This document shows, piece by piece, positions 34,651 through 47,015 of a stretch of 64,000 nucleotides of DNA. Under the pieces are notes generated by a model. The model was not told the origin of the DNA, made no database searches, and saw nothing but the letters and a program-made list of their open reading frames with translations. Made by a program: the position numbers and the translations under genes. Each line of letters opens with the position of its first letter. The stretch's first letter is position 1. This stretch comes from Brevibacillus thermoruber 423 (GTDB taxonomy: Bacteria; Bacillota; Bacilli; Brevibacillales; Brevibacillaceae), in contig NZ_KE695653.1 in assembly GCF_000454065.1 (NCBI RefSeq), positions 118,067-182,066 on the forward strand, given 5' to 3'.

Positions 34651-35661
34651 CTAGGAGAACATGCCGTTTTGGAAGGAAATCACCACGGCGGTCAGCAGGA
34701 TGTTCAAGAGCGCCAGCGGCAGGAGTACTTTCCAGGCAAACGACATCAACTGGTCGACGCGCAGACGGGGGAACGTCGCACGCACCCAGAACTGGAAAAA
34801 GACGTAGAGCGAGAATTTGAGAACAAACCAGACAATTCCCGGAATGAAGGAAAGACTCGGATGAATCGGCAGCCAGCCGCCCAAAAACAGGATGGTCACC
34901 AGGGCGCCCATACCGAACATGTAGACGTATTCCGCCAGCATGAACATGGCAAAGCGGAACCCGGAGTACTCCACGTGGTAGCCGGCCACCAGCTCCGATT
35001 CGGCCTCCGGCAGGTCGAACGGCGTGCGGTTCAGCTCCGCCTGCGCCGCCACGATGAAGACCGCAAAGCCGAGAAACTGCGGCACGATATTCCACACGTC
35101 CTGCTGCGCCAACACGATATCCCGCAGGTTCATGCTGCCGGTCATCAGCACAACCCCCACCACGGACATGACCAGCGGCACTTCGTAGCTGATCATCTGC
35201 GCGGCGGAGCGCAATCCGCCGATCAGCGAATACTTGTTGTTGGAAGCCCAGCCTGCCGTGATCACGCCCAGAACGGTGATGCCGGACAAGGCGATGTAGT
35301 AGAGCAGGCCGATGCCCAGATCGGCAAAGCGAATGCTGTCCGTAAACGGCATGACGGCCAGGACGCCAAACGCGGGCGCATACGCCAGGATGGGTGCCAG
35401 CGTAAACAGCGCCTTGTCGGCGTGCTGCGGCCTCGTGTCTTCCTTCAACAGCAGTTTGGCCACGTCGGCCACCGTCTGCAGCAGACCCAGGGGACCGACG
35501 CGGTTGGGACCAATCCTCAACTGCATCCAGCCGATCACCTTGCGTTCAAAATAGATCGCGTAGGTGACGAACCCCAGCACGACGAGCAGCAGCGCCACCG
35601 CCGCCAGAGCGAACCAGAGCGCGGTGCCCCATGAGGGCGTTTGTTGCAACAGATCGCTCAT
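34651..35661 (-). CDS. nuoH: NADH-quinone oxidoreductase subunit H
   Basis: A 336-residue membrane subunit forming much of the quinone chamber, with eight hydrophobic segments. Signature sequences are ERKVIGWMQLRIGPNRVGP and NRTPFDLPEAESELVAGYHVEYSG. The start overlaps the nuoD stop (ATGA). Full length. Confidence 0.97.
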   Translation of the reverse strand: MSDLLQQTPSWGTALWFALAAVALLLVVLGFVTYAIYFERKVIGWMQLRIGPNRVGPLGLLQTVADVAKLLLKEDTRPQHADKALFTLAPILAYAPAFGVLAVMPFTDSIRFADLGIGLLYYIALSGITVLGVITAGWASNNKYSLIGGLRSAAQMISYEVPLVMSVVGVVLMTGSMNLRDIVLAQQDVWNIVPQFLGFAVFIVAAQAELNRTPFDLPEAESELVAGYHVEYSGFRFAMFMLAEYVYMFGMGALVTILFLGGWLPIHPSLSFIPGIVWFVLKFSLYVFFQFWVRATFPRLRVDQLMSFAWKVLLPLALLNILLTAVVISFQNGMFS

Positions 35662-36809
35662 CAGCAGTCAACCTCCCCGAGCACGATGTCGATGCTGCCC
35701 AGGACGGCCACCATGTTGGCGATGTTTTCGCCCTCCAACAGCTTGGGCAGGATCTGCAGATTGTGGAACGACGGGCGGCGGAACTTCAGGCGCCACGGCT
35801 TATCCTTGCCGGTGCTGGCGATGTAGCAGCCGATCTCCCCACGCGGCGACTCGATCCGCACGTACGCCTCGCCCGCAGGCGGACGAATGACGCGGGGCAC
35901 TTTGCCCATGACTTCTCCCTCGCTGGGAAATTGATCGAGCGCCTGCTCAAGAATGCGCAGCGACTGTTCGATCTCCGCCATCCGCAAGTGATAACGCGCC
36001 AGGCAGTCGCCTTCGGTAGCCGTCGGCACGTCAAATTCGAAACGGTCGTAGATGCAGTACGGCTCGTCTTTGCGCAGGTCCCACTTCACCCCGGTGGACC
36101 GCAGCATCACGCCGGAAAGCGAGTAATCCAGCGCGGTCTTCTGGTCGAATTTGCCGATTCCCCGCAGACGGTTGATGAAAATCTCGTTGCCAGTCACCAA
36201 TTTGTGGTAATTGTTCAATTCCTTTTTCATGTATTGGACAAACTCTTTTACCTTGTCGATCCAGCCCGGCGGCGCATCCCACTTCACGCCGCCGATGCGC
36301 ATGTAGTTGAACGTCATTCGCGCTCCGCACAGCTCATTGAACAAATCCAGGATGCTTTCCCGGTCGCGGAAGGCGTACAGGAACGGTCCCATCGCCCCGA
36401 TGTCCAACAGGTACGTCCCCCACCAGACCAGGTGGCTGGCCACGCGGTTCAGCTCCATCGCGATCAGCCGCAGGAATTGGGCCCTCTCCGGCACTTCCAC
36501 GCCCATCATCGTCTCGACGGCGTGACAAAGGACGTAGTTGTTGGTCATGGCCGAGACGTAGTCCATCCGGTCGGTATAGGGAATGATCTGCGTATACGTC
36601 AGGTTTTCCGCCAGCTTTTCCGTCCCCCGGTGGAGATAGCCCATCACGGGAGTCGCTTCCTTGATGGTCTCCCCGTCAATCTTGACGACCAGGCGCAATA
36701 CGCCGTGGGTACTGGGGTGCTGCGGTCCGACGTTGAGGAGCATTTCTTCCGTCCGGATGCCCGACTCAGGAGATGTCGTGGCATTCGTCAATAGGATGTC
36801 GCGGTTCAT
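35661..36809 (-). CDS. nuoD: NADH-quinone oxidoreductase subunit D
   Basis: A 382-residue 49-kDa-type subunit related to the large subunit of NiFe hydrogenases and forming the quinone site with NuoB. Hallmarks: NVGPQHPSTHGVLRL near residue 27, GYLHRGTEKLAEN, the quinone-site His in PQHPSTHG, and a C-terminal DIVLGEVDC. The nickel-ligand cysteines of hydrogenases are absent, as expected. GAGGAGG precedes the ATG. Confidence 0.97.
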   Translation of the reverse strand: MNRDILLTNATTSPESGIRTEEMLLNVGPQHPSTHGVLRLVVKIDGETIKEATPVMGYLHRGTEKLAENLTYTQIIPYTDRMDYVSAMTNNYVLCHAVETMMGVEVPERAQFLRLIAMELNRVASHLVWWGTYLLDIGAMGPFLYAFRDRESILDLFNELCGARMTFNYMRIGGVKWDAPPGWIDKVKEFVQYMKKELNNYHKLVTGNEIFINRLRGIGKFDQKTALDYSLSGVMLRSTGVKWDLRKDEPYCIYDRFEFDVPTATEGDCLARYHLRMAEIEQSLRILEQALDQFPSEGEVMGKVPRVIRPPAGEAYVRIESPRGEIGCYIASTGKDKPWRLKFRRPSFHNLQILPKLLEGENIANMVAVLGSIDIVLGEVDC

Positions 36810-36812
36810 CTG

Positions 36813-38141
36813 CTACACCTCCTCGTCGTACTGCACGTAATCTTTTCTCAGCGGATAGCCGACCCACTCGTCCGGCAGCAAAATTCGACGCAATTCGGTA
36901 TGTCCCGGGAAATAAATGCCCAATAGGTCGAATGTTTCCCGTTCGCTCCAATCGGCACCGCGCCAGATGTCCATAACAGACGGGACACTCGGTTGTTCGC
37001 GGTTGGTTTTGACCTTTACCGCCAGGCTCTGCCGATTTTTGTAGGAATAGAAATGATAGTACACTTCCATGCGGTCTTCGTAATCGACGCCGTGCAGATC
37101 GGACAGGTAGTCGAACGCCAGCGACTCGTCTTCTTTCAGGAACCGGGCCACTTCATGCCAGCGCTCGTTTTTCACCACCAGCGTCGGAACGTCTTTGGAC
37201 AGCTCGTTGATATAGGCTGCTTCCAGCACGTCCGCACCGAATGTTTCGGAAATACGGGCCACGTATTTGTCCAGATACGGCTGATTTTTGGAAGGCGGTT
37301 TGGGTGCTTCCGCTGTCTCGTCCGCTCCTGCCGCCCCGCCGGCCTTTGCTTTCGCCGCTGCGGCTGCTGCCGCCGCTGCTTTTGCCTTTGCAGCCGCTGC
37401 CGCTTTCGCCTTCGCGTCGGCGTCGCCGCCCGTCGTCTCCCCTGCTCCGCCAGCCTCTGCCGCTTCTCGCGCGGCCTTTGCCTTCGCCGCTGCGGCTGCT
37501 GCGGCCGCTGCTTTTGCCTTTGCCGCCGCTGCCGCTTTCGCTTTCGCGTCGGCGTCGCCGCCTGTCGTCTCCCCTGCTCCGCCAGCCTCTGCCGCTTCTC
37601 GCGCGGCCTTTGCCTTCGCCGCTGCGGCTGCTGCGGCCGCCGCTTTTGCCTTTGCCGCCGCTGCCGCTTTCGCCTTCGCGTCGGCGTCTCCGCCTGTCGT
37701 CTCCCCTGCTCCGCCAGCCTCTGCCGCTTCACGCGCGGCCTTTGCCTTCGCCGCTGCGGCTGCTGCGGCCGCCGCCTTTGCCTTGGCCGCCGCTGCCGCT
37801 TTCGCCTTCGCGTCGGCATCGTCGCCTGTCGTCTCCCCTGCTCCGCCGGCCTCTGCCGCTTCACGCGCGGCCTTTGCCTTCGCCGCTGCGGCTGCTGCCG
37901 CCGCTGCTTTTGCTTTCGCCTTTTCCTCCGGCGTCATTTCCGAGACGGGCTTGGACGCGGCTGGCTGAGCTTCAGGCGTTTCGCCGCCTGCGGCCTGCGC
38001 ATCCGAAGGGGCTGCCGCTGTTTGCTCTGTCCCCTCCGCCTGCTGTTCTTTCGCTTTTCGCAATGCCTCCGCCTTGGCACGGGCCTCTGCCGCAGCCTTC
38101 GCTTTTTCTTCCGGCGTCGGTTTGCGCTTTTCGTCGCTCAT
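36813..38141 (-). CDS. nuoC: NADH-quinone oxidoreductase subunit C with long Ala/Lys-rich N-terminal repeat extension
   Basis: The protein has 442 residues, whereas NuoC alone is usually about 150-200. The C-terminal 160 residues are a normal 30-kDa-type NuoC ([19 protein letters not shown]..., [39 protein letters not shown]). The first 280 or so residues are low complexity: a Lys/Glu/Ala-rich start, then a 44-residue unit rich in AKAKAA and ending in [18 protein letters not shown]. That C-terminal end occurs four times, with three complete 44-residue units. This region should be mostly helical and highly charged. It begins in frame after a good start overlapping the nuoB stop (ATGA). Shorter Ala/Lys tails on NuoC may be common in the group; the size here is unusual. 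Confidence 0.93.
   Translation of the reverse strand: MSDEKRKPTPEEKAKAAAEARAKAEALRKAKEQQAEGTEQTAAAPSDAQAAGGETPEAQPAASKPVSEMTPEEKAKAKAAAAAAAAAKAKAAREAAEAGGAGETTGDDADAKAKAAAAAKAKAAAAAAAAAKAKAAREAAEAGGAGETTGGDADAKAKAAAAAKAKAAAAAAAAAKAKAAREAAEAGGAGETTGGDADAKAKAAAAAKAKAAAAAAAAAKAKAAREAAEAGGAGETTGGDADAKAKAAAAAKAKAAAAAAAAAKAKAGGAAGADETAEAPKPPSKNQPYLDKYVARISETFGADVLEAAYINELSKDVPTLVVKNERWHEVARFLKEDESLAFDYLSDLHGVDYEDRMEVYYHFYSYKNRQSLAVKVKTNREQPSVPSVMDIWRGADWSERETFDLLGIYFPGHTELRRILLPDEWVGYPLRKDYVQYDEEV
37317..37919 (-). repeat. 132-bp tandem repeats inside nuoC
   Basis: A 132-bp unit recurs exactly in phase (marker CCTGCTCCG at 37441, 37573, 37705 and 37837 on the plus strand) with partial units on both sides. 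Copies differ by only a few, mostly silent, bases. Each unit adds 44 residues without changing frame. Confidence 0.92.
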
Positions 38142-38656
38142 TGGCTGGTCACCCGCTTTCCGGTCTTCGCCTCGTAGCGAATCTTCTCCTGCAGCTTGTT
38201 AATGCCGTAAATCAGCGCTGCGGGGTTGGGCGGACAGCCCGGAATGTACACATCGACGGGCACGATCTGGTCTACGCCTTTCACCACGCTGTACGACCTC
38301 ACGTACGGCCCGCCGGCCGTGGCACAGGAGCCCATGGCGATGACCCATTTGGGTTCCGGCATTTGGTCGTACAATCTGCGCAGCAGCGGCGCCATTTTTT
38401 TGGTCACCGTGCCGGCCACGATCATCACGTCGGACTGCCGCGGGGAGGCACGGAAAATGACGCCAAAGCGGTCAAGGTCGTATCGGGAGCCGCCGGTTCC
38501 CATCATCTCGATGGCACAGCAGGCCAACCCAAACGTCAGCGGCCAGAGGGAATTGCTCCTCACCCACCCCTTGATCGTTTCCAGCGTCGTAAACATGACG
38601 TTGCGATTCAGTTCTTCCTGCAGTTCAGGCGCGATGCTCGTGAGATCTAGTTCCAT
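38138..38656 (-). CDS. nuoB: NADH-quinone oxidoreductase subunit B (cluster N2)
   Basis: About 172 residues. The four cysteines of cluster N2 are in [19 protein letters not shown] and PGCPPNP, so the terminal electron donor to quinone is intact. ATG 38656 is preceded by GAAGGTG and starts inside the end of nuoA; a seven-codon upstream extension is less likely. Confidence 0.97.
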   Translation of the reverse strand: MELDLTSIAPELQEELNRNVMFTTLETIKGWVRSNSLWPLTFGLACCAIEMMGTGGSRYDLDRFGVIFRASPRQSDVMIVAGTVTKKMAPLLRRLYDQMPEPKWVIAMGSCATAGGPYVRSYSVVKGVDQIVPVDVYIPGCPPNPAALIYGINKLQEKIRYEAKTGKRVTSQ

Positions 38657-39018
38657 TCCAGCACCTTCTTTCTCCAAGCGTAGATCAATCCAACCACCAG
38701 CAAGGTAATAAAAATCACCATCTCCACCAGGGCAAACAGGCCCAACTGGTTATAGGCGACCGCCCATGGATAGAGAAAGAGGGTTTCCACATCGAAAATG
38801 ACAAACAGCAGGGCGAAGATGTAGTACTTGACGTTGAAGCGCACCCAACTGTCCCCAACGGGAATGTTACCGCTTTCATAGGTGGCTTGCTTTTCCGGCG
38901 TCGGCTTCTTGGGACGCAGCAGCGGTCCGATGATGCTCACGGTTGCCACCGGCAGCAGCACCCCAAGGATCAGGAAAATCGCCACAATCACGTAATTGTT
39001 GGTGTAGACCTCACTCAC
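38647..39018 (-). CDS. nuoA: NADH-quinone oxidoreductase subunit A
   Basis: A 123-residue subunit with three transmembrane helices. [40 protein letters not shown] contains the conserved loop Cys/Gly region (here without the Cys) and the FDVE motif. GTG 39018 follows GGAGGGA. It opens the nuo operon. Confidence 0.95.
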   Translation of the reverse strand: MSEVYTNNYVIVAIFLILGVLLPVATVSIIGPLLRPKKPTPEKQATYESGNIPVGDSWVRFNVKYYIFALLFVIFDVETLFLYPWAVAYNQLGLFALVEMVIFITLLVVGLIYAWRKKVLEWN

Positions 39019-39162
39019 CGTCGTTCCCTCCGCTCTGTGAAAAATATGAAAAATTTCGAACGAGATGCCGATTCAGCGACGCTGGTCTTTTTTCGTGCAG
39101 CATCCGGAAGCAGGTCACGCTGTTGAACCAATCTGACACTGTTAGAAAAAAATACCTCCATC

Positions 39163-39192
39163 ATTATAGCAAATCGCCAAACGGGTGTCTAA
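39163..39192 (-). promoter_or_regulatory. Promoter of the nuo operon
   Basis: Minus-strand TTAGAC (39187-39192), an 18-base spacer and TGC-TATAAT (39163-39168), an extended -10, about 145 bases before nuoA. The leader in between contains no recognisable riboswitch. Confidence 0.7.
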
Positions 39193-39223
39193 CGAAAGCC
39201 TCCCTCCCCTTACAATAAAAGGA

Positions 39224-39253
39224 AAAAACTTAGGGAATCGTCCCTAAGTTTTT
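39224..39253. terminator. Terminator after the 246-residue unknown gene
   Basis: AAAAACTTAGGGA / TCCCTAAGTTTTT perfect 13-bp stem with a 4-base loop, with A- and T-runs on both sides. It lies past the stop at 39275 and upstream of the nuo promoter. Confidence 0.85.
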
Positions 39254-39274
39254 CCAATCCACAAGAATCCGGTT

Positions 39275-40015
39275 TTATTGAACATTCGAGGAGAACTCCT
39301 GCCCGAGGAAATCCTCGTAGATGCGCTCCCATACGACCGTGAAGGTCATCGGCTGGTCGTCCGGAATCTCCAGCAAGTTGTCAATCGGCTCTTCCATATA
39401 CGGCGTCAGCTTGATCAGCACTTCGGTCAGCATCGCGTCATTGGTGTTCAGCATCTCTTTCAGTTCTGCCTTGGTGTAGGTAAAGGTGTTTTCCTCGTGC
39501 TCATGCAGCTTCAACACCAAACGGCTGAACATCGGATGGACCAATGCCTCCAGCTTGATGTGTGTCAGGGCAAACTGTTCCGCCTCGGTCAGTTGGAACA
39601 AATCCATCGTGTCCGGGAACGGATAAACGGGGATGTCCCACACGTCGCCCTTGTCCAGAACCAGCCCCCACTTGGTCAGCAGTTCAATGGCCTCCTCGCG
39701 GGATGTCGGGTACTGATAGCCGGAGCGCTCCAGGAACTCCTTGTGTTTCTCCACGTGCGCCACGTAGGCGTTGTAGTCTTCTTCCGACTTGAACTTTTCC
39801 TTCTTCGGCGTGGAAAACACGTGCTGCAGTCCTTTAAAGCCGTCCAACTGCTTCTTCATTTCTTCCTTGCTTTCGCATTTGGTTACCACGTAGCACAGCG
39901 CTTGAAACAGGACGTTCATGTCATGAGACAGCACGTTGTACCAGCCGTTTGCCGTATATCCGCTGGGAATGACTACGCCTGTTTGGTTATTGCGAATATC
40001 GCGAATGGTTTGCAT
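39275..40015 (-). CDS. Conserved-looking protein of unknown function
   Basis: A 246-residue soluble, acidic, mainly helical protein that I do not recognise. No signal peptide, membrane segment or nucleotide-binding motif is visible. The N-terminus has NVLSHDMNVLFQALCYVVT, the middle is Lys/Glu-rich, and the C-terminal half contains a possible winged-helix-like stretch (FTYTKAELKEMLNTNDAMLTEVLIKLTPYM). GGAGAG precedes ATG 40015. It is a monocistronic unit with its own promoter and terminator, sandwiched between the atp and nuo operons. Confidence 0.7.
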   Translation of the reverse strand: MQTIRDIRNNQTGVVIPSGYTANGWYNVLSHDMNVLFQALCYVVTKCESKEEMKKQLDGFKGLQHVFSTPKKEKFKSEEDYNAYVAHVEKHKEFLERSGYQYPTSREEAIELLTKWGLVLDKGDVWDIPVYPFPDTMDLFQLTEAEQFALTHIKLEALVHPMFSRLVLKLHEHEENTFTYTKAELKEMLNTNDAMLTEVLIKLTPYMEEPIDNLLEIPDDQPMTFTVVWERIYEDFLGQEFSSNVQ

Positions 40016-40106
40016 GACTTACACTCTCCTTCTTTCCGATCGCCAGTGCCGTCCCGCCCCTTCGCCTTTCCGGGCAAACGGCACGCCTCGGCAGAGCATT
40101 AGGTTT

Positions 40107-40136
40107 ATTATAACGGAAACCGCAGGTCAGTACCAA
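40107..40136 (-). promoter_or_regulatory. Promoter of the 246-residue unknown gene
   Basis: Minus-strand TTGGTA (40131-40136), 18 bases, TATAAT (40107-40112); about 90 bases before the start. Confidence 0.6.
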
Positions 40137-40166
40137 CTGGAAAAAAATCGTCCCGCTACAGGAAAA

Positions 40167-40193
40167 ATCCCCGCAGCCGGGTGGCGCGGGGAT
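40167..40193 (-). terminator. Terminator of the atp operon
   Basis: ATCCCCGC / GCGGGGAT stem with an 11-base loop, followed by TTTTCC on the minus strand, just past the atpC stop. Confidence 0.85.
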
Positions 40194-40199
40194 GTTTGC

Positions 40200-40604
40200 T
40201 TACTGGTTGTTGGTCACATCGAGACGAGCCATGGCGCGCTGCAGGGCGCGTTCGGCACGGCGAATGTCGAGGTCCGGATGTTTGTCGATCAAACGCTTTT
40301 CGGCGCGTTCTTTCGCCGCCTTGGCGCGCTCCACGTCAATGTCCTCCGGAAGTTCTGCCGTCTCGGCCAGAATTGTTACCTTGTCGCCGCGAACTTCCAT
40401 GAACCCGCCGCTTACGGCCATGCGAATCTCTTTCTCGCCTTCTGTCTTGATCCGAACAGGCGCTATTTTCAGCGGGGTTACCAGCGGCATGTGGTTCGGC
40501 AAAATACCGAGATCCCCCTGCACGCCTCGGGCAATGACCATGCTGGCTTCGCCGCTGTAGACAACCCGTTCAGGAGTTACGACTTCCACTGTCATCTTGC
40601 TCAC
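40200..40604 (-). CDS. atpC: ATP synthase subunit epsilon
   Basis: A 134-residue F1 central-stalk subunit with an N-terminal beta-sandwich ([37 protein letters not shown]) and a C-terminal helical hairpin ([12 protein letters not shown]...[14 protein letters not shown]) that regulates ATPase activity in this family. The start is GTG 40604; an ATG three codons on is possible. Last gene of the atp operon. Confidence 0.96.
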   Translation of the reverse strand: MSKMTVEVVTPERVVYSGEASMVIARGVQGDLGILPNHMPLVTPLKIAPVRIKTEGEKEIRMAVSGGFMEVRGDKVTILAETAELPEDIDVERAKAAKERAEKRLIDKHPDLDIRRAERALQRAMARLDVTNNQ

Positions 40605-40631
40605 TTACTGGTCTCCCCTTTCCAGGGTGTC

Positions 40632-42077
<1,446 letters not shown>

Positions 42078-42088
42078 TTACCTAGACA

Positions 42089-42952
42089 TTACGCTTGCGC
42101 ATTCGCACCTGCGACGATTTCGGAGATCTCTTGGGTAATGGCCGCCTGACGGGCACGGTTGTACTCCAGCGTCAGTTTGTCGATCATGGCGGTTGCATTG
42201 TCCGTTGCGTTGCCCATCGCGGTCATGCGGGCTCCTTCCTCGGACGCCTTCGCATCCAGGAGTGCGCTGTACACGAGCGTTTCTGCATATTTCGGCAGCA
42301 GCACCGACAGCACTTCTTCGGCGGACGGTTCGTATTCGTAGTTCACCTTGCGCTGCTCCCCGCTCTCCACAGCGTTCAGCGGGAGCAGGCGGGTGACCGT
42401 CGGCACTTGCGAAATGGCACTTTGGAATTCATTGTAGCAAAGGTACAGCTCGTCGATTTTTTCGTCGGCAAACATCTGAACCGCCGCGCTGGCGATTTTC
42501 TTGATGTCGGCAAACGTCGGGTTGCCCGGCAGTCCCACGACCTCATCGATGACCGGGTAGTTGCGCTTGCGGAAAAAATCGCGCCCTTTGCGCCCCAGCA
42601 CAAAGATGGCGTATTCGTCCTGCGATTTGTGCTTTTCCTTGATGGTCTGGAGCACTTTCCGAATGATGTTTCCGTTATAGCCGCCAGCCATGCCGCGGTC
42701 CGAGGTGATGACGATGTACCCGGTCTTTTTCACCGGCCGGGATTCCAGCATCGGATGTTTTACCGCAGTCGTGCCGCTCGCGATGCTGGCAATGACCTCC
42801 CGGATCTTGCGCGCGTACGGACGTGCCGCTTCCGCTTTCTCCTGGGCGCGGCGAAGTCTCGCTGCCGCCATCATCTTCATCGCCTTGGTGATTTGACGCG
42901 TATTCTTAAAGCTTTTGATACGGCCTCGAATTTCGCGTATTCCTTTAGCCAC
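42089..42952 (-). CDS. atpG: ATP synthase subunit gamma
   Basis: A 287-residue rotor subunit. The long N-terminal helix ([29 protein letters not shown]) and C-terminal helix ([31 protein letters not shown]) that form the coiled-coil shaft are both conserved. The start is GTG 42952. Confidence 0.97.
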   Translation of the reverse strand: MAKGIREIRGRIKSFKNTRQITKAMKMMAAARLRRAQEKAEAARPYARKIREVIASIASGTTAVKHPMLESRPVKKTGYIVITSDRGMAGGYNGNIIRKVLQTIKEKHKSQDEYAIFVLGRKGRDFFRKRNYPVIDEVVGLPGNPTFADIKKIASAAVQMFADEKIDELYLCYNEFQSAISQVPTVTRLLPLNAVESGEQRKVNYEYEPSAEEVLSVLLPKYAETLVYSALLDAKASEEGARMTAMGNATDNATAMIDKLTLEYNRARQAAITQEISEIVAGANAQA

Positions 42953-43027
42953 TCACTTTTCACCACCTTGGGGGTGCATGCCGAACCGCAGACGGCCGGC
43001 ATGCAACAGATCTCATTCTATATCCGC

Positions 43028-44545
<1,518 letters not shown>

Positions 44546-44568
44546 TCACCCCATTCATCCAAACGATC

Positions 44569-45096
44569 TTATTGCTGATGCGCGAAGTGTTCCAGTTTCG
44601 TCTTGATGCTGCCGTCGTACAGCCGGTCGCCGATCTTGATCACGACGCCGCCCAGAATGGACGGGTCCACGACCGTTTGCACGCGCAGCTTTTTGTTCAG
44701 CTTTTGTCCGAGCTTTTCCGCCAGCTCCGCCTGTTCTTCGGCACTCAGCGGCTTGGCGCTGGTCACGGTCGCTTCGGCGATGCCGCGCGCGTCGTTGGCC
44801 ATCCGCACAAAGGAGCGGTAGATGTCCACCAGTTGTCCCTCGCGTCCGTTGTCGATCAGGACGTTGAGGAAGTTGTGCGTCTCTTCGCTCACATGGCTTT
44901 TGAACAGGTCGTCGGCCAGCGATTTTTTCGCCGCACGCGCGATGTGCGGGTGGAGCAGGATCTTGCTCAGATCGGCGTTCTGTTCAATCGCGTCCACGAC
45001 CGCCTTCAGATCCGCTTCAATCTGGTCGAGCTTCCCACGCTCGCTGGCTACTTCAAACAGGGCGCGAGCGTAGCGCTTGCTTACCGCGCCGCTCAT
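44569..45096 (-). CDS. atpH: ATP synthase subunit delta
   Basis: A 175-residue peripheral-stalk subunit: a helical N-terminal domain (KRYARALFEVASERGKLDQIEADL) that binds alpha and a C-terminal region with GGVVIKIGDRLYDGSIKTKLE, the most conserved OSCP/delta motif. The start overlaps the atpF stop by four bases. Confidence 0.96.
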   Translation of the reverse strand: MSGAVSKRYARALFEVASERGKLDQIEADLKAVVDAIEQNADLSKILLHPHIARAAKKSLADDLFKSHVSEETHNFLNVLIDNGREGQLVDIYRSFVRMANDARGIAEATVTSAKPLSAEEQAELAEKLGQKLNKKLRVQTVVDPSILGGVVIKIGDRLYDGSIKTKLEHFAHQQ

Positions 45097-45596
45097 AGGC
45101 GATCTCCCACTTGAGCGAGGAATTTGTCAACAGTCGCTTTTTGCGTCGCTTCATCCAGTTCTTTCTCGATGATCTTGGACGCGAGCAGAACGGACAGACC
45201 GGTCATTTGGTCGCGCAGTTCCGCTTTCGCTTTCTCCACTTCACGCGCCAGTTCCGCGCTTGCGTCCGCTTTCAGACGTTCAGCGGCAGCTTGGGCGTCA
45301 GCCACGATTTTGGCTGCTTCATCGGACGCCTGCTTCGTCGCGCGGTCGATGATCGATTTGGCTTCGAGGCGAGCTTCGTCCAGCACGCGGCGCTGTTCGG
45401 CCAACAGTGCTTCCGCTTCTTTGCGGCTGCGCTCAGCCGTGGTGATTTCGGATTCGATATGCTGACGACGCTTTTCCATGACAGCCACGATCGGGCCCAT
45501 GGCAAACTTGCGAACCGCCAGCAGCAGCAGCAGGAATACGATAGCTTGGGTCAAGAGCGAGCCCCATTCGAGGGCTACGGCACCAAAGTCGAGCAT
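45093..45596 (-). CDS. atpF: ATP synthase subunit b
   Basis: About 167 residues: one N-terminal transmembrane helix (residues 9-28) followed by a long charged helix rich in Ala/Glu/Lys/Arg (residues 30-150) that dimerises as the peripheral stalk. ATG 45596 follows AAGGAG; an upstream extension of 40 codons is unlikely. Confidence 0.96.
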   Translation of the reverse strand: MLDFGAVALEWGSLLTQAIVFLLLLLAVRKFAMGPIVAVMEKRRQHIESEITTAERSRKEAEALLAEQRRVLDEARLEAKSIIDRATKQASDEAAKIVADAQAAAERLKADASAELAREVEKAKAELRDQMTGLSVLLASKIIEKELDEATQKATVDKFLAQVGDRL

Positions 45597-45725
45597 TCGT
45601 TTCACTCCTTCCTTGCAAACAGGAGAATGTATCTCTACGGGTAAAGCCGTTTGTTTCCGCAAGAAAACGTGGCATCGCCGCGCACCTGGCGAGGCGAGCC
45701 GCGCAGCGACGCACAAGATGTGCGA

Positions 45726-45803
45726 GTGTCGGCGGTGCGCCGTACGGGACGTCGCGCTCAGCCGACACCGGTGTCAATGGGAACGCGTTCACCGCCCATT
45801 GAC
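45726..45803 (-). other. Stem-loops in the atpE-atpF spacer
   Basis: The 260 bases between atpE and atpF (45597-45856) are long for this operon. They contain GTGTCGGC (45726-45733) pairing with GCCGACAC (45761-45768) and GTCAATGGG (45773-45781) pairing with CCCATTGAC (45795-45803). Neither stem is followed by a U-run, so read-through is expected. They sit just after the gene whose product is needed in most copies. No small ORF with a ribosome site was found here. Confidence 0.6.
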
Positions 45804-45856
45804 CAAAATAGAGGCGAAGGTCAAGCCCCCGCCTATCGTTTCGATTGTTCGCTCGC

Positions 45857-46093
<237 letters not shown>

Positions 46094-46126
46094 TTAGTGT
46101 TGTGAAAAATAAACATCTACTGCGAA

Positions 46127-46942
46127 TTAATGTTGGTCATTCACTTGTTGAGAAATGTACACCATCGCCAGCGTGGTGAAGATAAAGGCTTGGACCGAGC
46201 CGACGAATACGGAGTAGCCCAGCCACAGGAACAGCGGAATGCTGCCGAAGATCCCCACGCTAAGCAGGAACGCGATGAGAACCTCGCCCGCGAAGATGTT
46301 ACCGAATAGACGCAACGGAAGCGTCAGCGGCTTGATGATGAACTCTTCGAGGATGTGAATCGGGTTCAGGAACGTGTGCTTGAGCCAGCCGCCAAAGCTT
46401 TTCTTCATCCCCAGGTAGTGGGCGTACAGAAGAACCACCAACGCCAGCGCAAAGGTTACGCTCGGAGTGGCGGTCGGCGATTTCCACCAGCCGATGGAGG
46501 CGCCGTGGCCGTGAGGATCGTTAATCTCCTCCTCCAGCTTCGCCAGCTTTTCCTTCTTGGCCTCTTCCGTCGTGGAGAGCGTCAGCATGTCTTTGACGGT
46601 ATCGCTCACATACTGCTTCTCCACAGGATCGTTGTGAATCGCCGTGTTCACGTTGAACAGAAGGCCCAACTGGTTCCCGATGAAGATGTAGAGGAACAGC
46701 GTCAGCGCCAGCGAGACAAAACCGGCGGCCTTTTTCGGCTCGATGTAGCTTTTGGTGATGCCGGTGACGAAGTCGACAATCCACTCCATCACGTTTTGCC
46801 TGCCTCCGGGAACGCCAGAGGTGAGGTTGCGGGTCATCCCGATGCAGAAGAACAGCACAATCAAGGCTGTTACCACAATCGCAATGATGGTCGAGATGTC
46901 AAACACCATGCCCAACCATTCGAATCGCAGAGAGTAATGCAT
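46127..46942 (-). CDS. atpB: ATP synthase subunit a
   Basis: About 271 residues with six hydrophobic segments; the stator proton channel. The essential Arg is in PLTLPLRLFGNIFAGE. A hydrophilic insert (about residues 105-150, TTEEAKKEKLAKLEEEIND...) lies between helices. I use ATG 46942 after AAGGGGTGA; GTG 46951, three codons earlier, is too near that site. Confidence 0.96.
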   Translation of the reverse strand: MHYSLRFEWLGMVFDISTIIAIVVTALIVLFFCIGMTRNLTSGVPGGRQNVMEWIVDFVTGITKSYIEPKKAAGFVSLALTLFLYIFIGNQLGLLFNVNTAIHNDPVEKQYVSDTVKDMLTLSTTEEAKKEKLAKLEEEINDPHGHGASIGWWKSPTATPSVTFALALVVLLYAHYLGMKKSFGGWLKHTFLNPIHILEEFIIKPLTLPLRLFGNIFAGEVLIAFLLSVGIFGSIPLFLWLGYSVFVGSVQAFIFTTLAMVYISQQVNDQH

Positions 46943-47015
46943 GTATTTCACCCCTTTCTTCCGCGCGAATCTGTTGCACCAGCAAATCAGAACGAAAAAA
47001 TGCTTGCCAACCTAT

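Noticed and set aside
37317-37919. CRISPR-like array
   Set aside because: The 132-bp units are contiguous, in frame and without unique spacers, so they are coding repeats. The same holds for the 21-bp repeats at 11609-11797.
37288-37968. Ala/Phe-rich plus-strand frame over the nuoC repeats
   Set aside because: Produced by reading the repeats on the other strand. The minus-strand frame continues into a conserved NuoC domain.
39019-39162. Small gene or riboswitch in the nuoA leader
   Set aside because: No ribosome site with an open frame and no recognisable conserved RNA motif; considered plain 5' leader.
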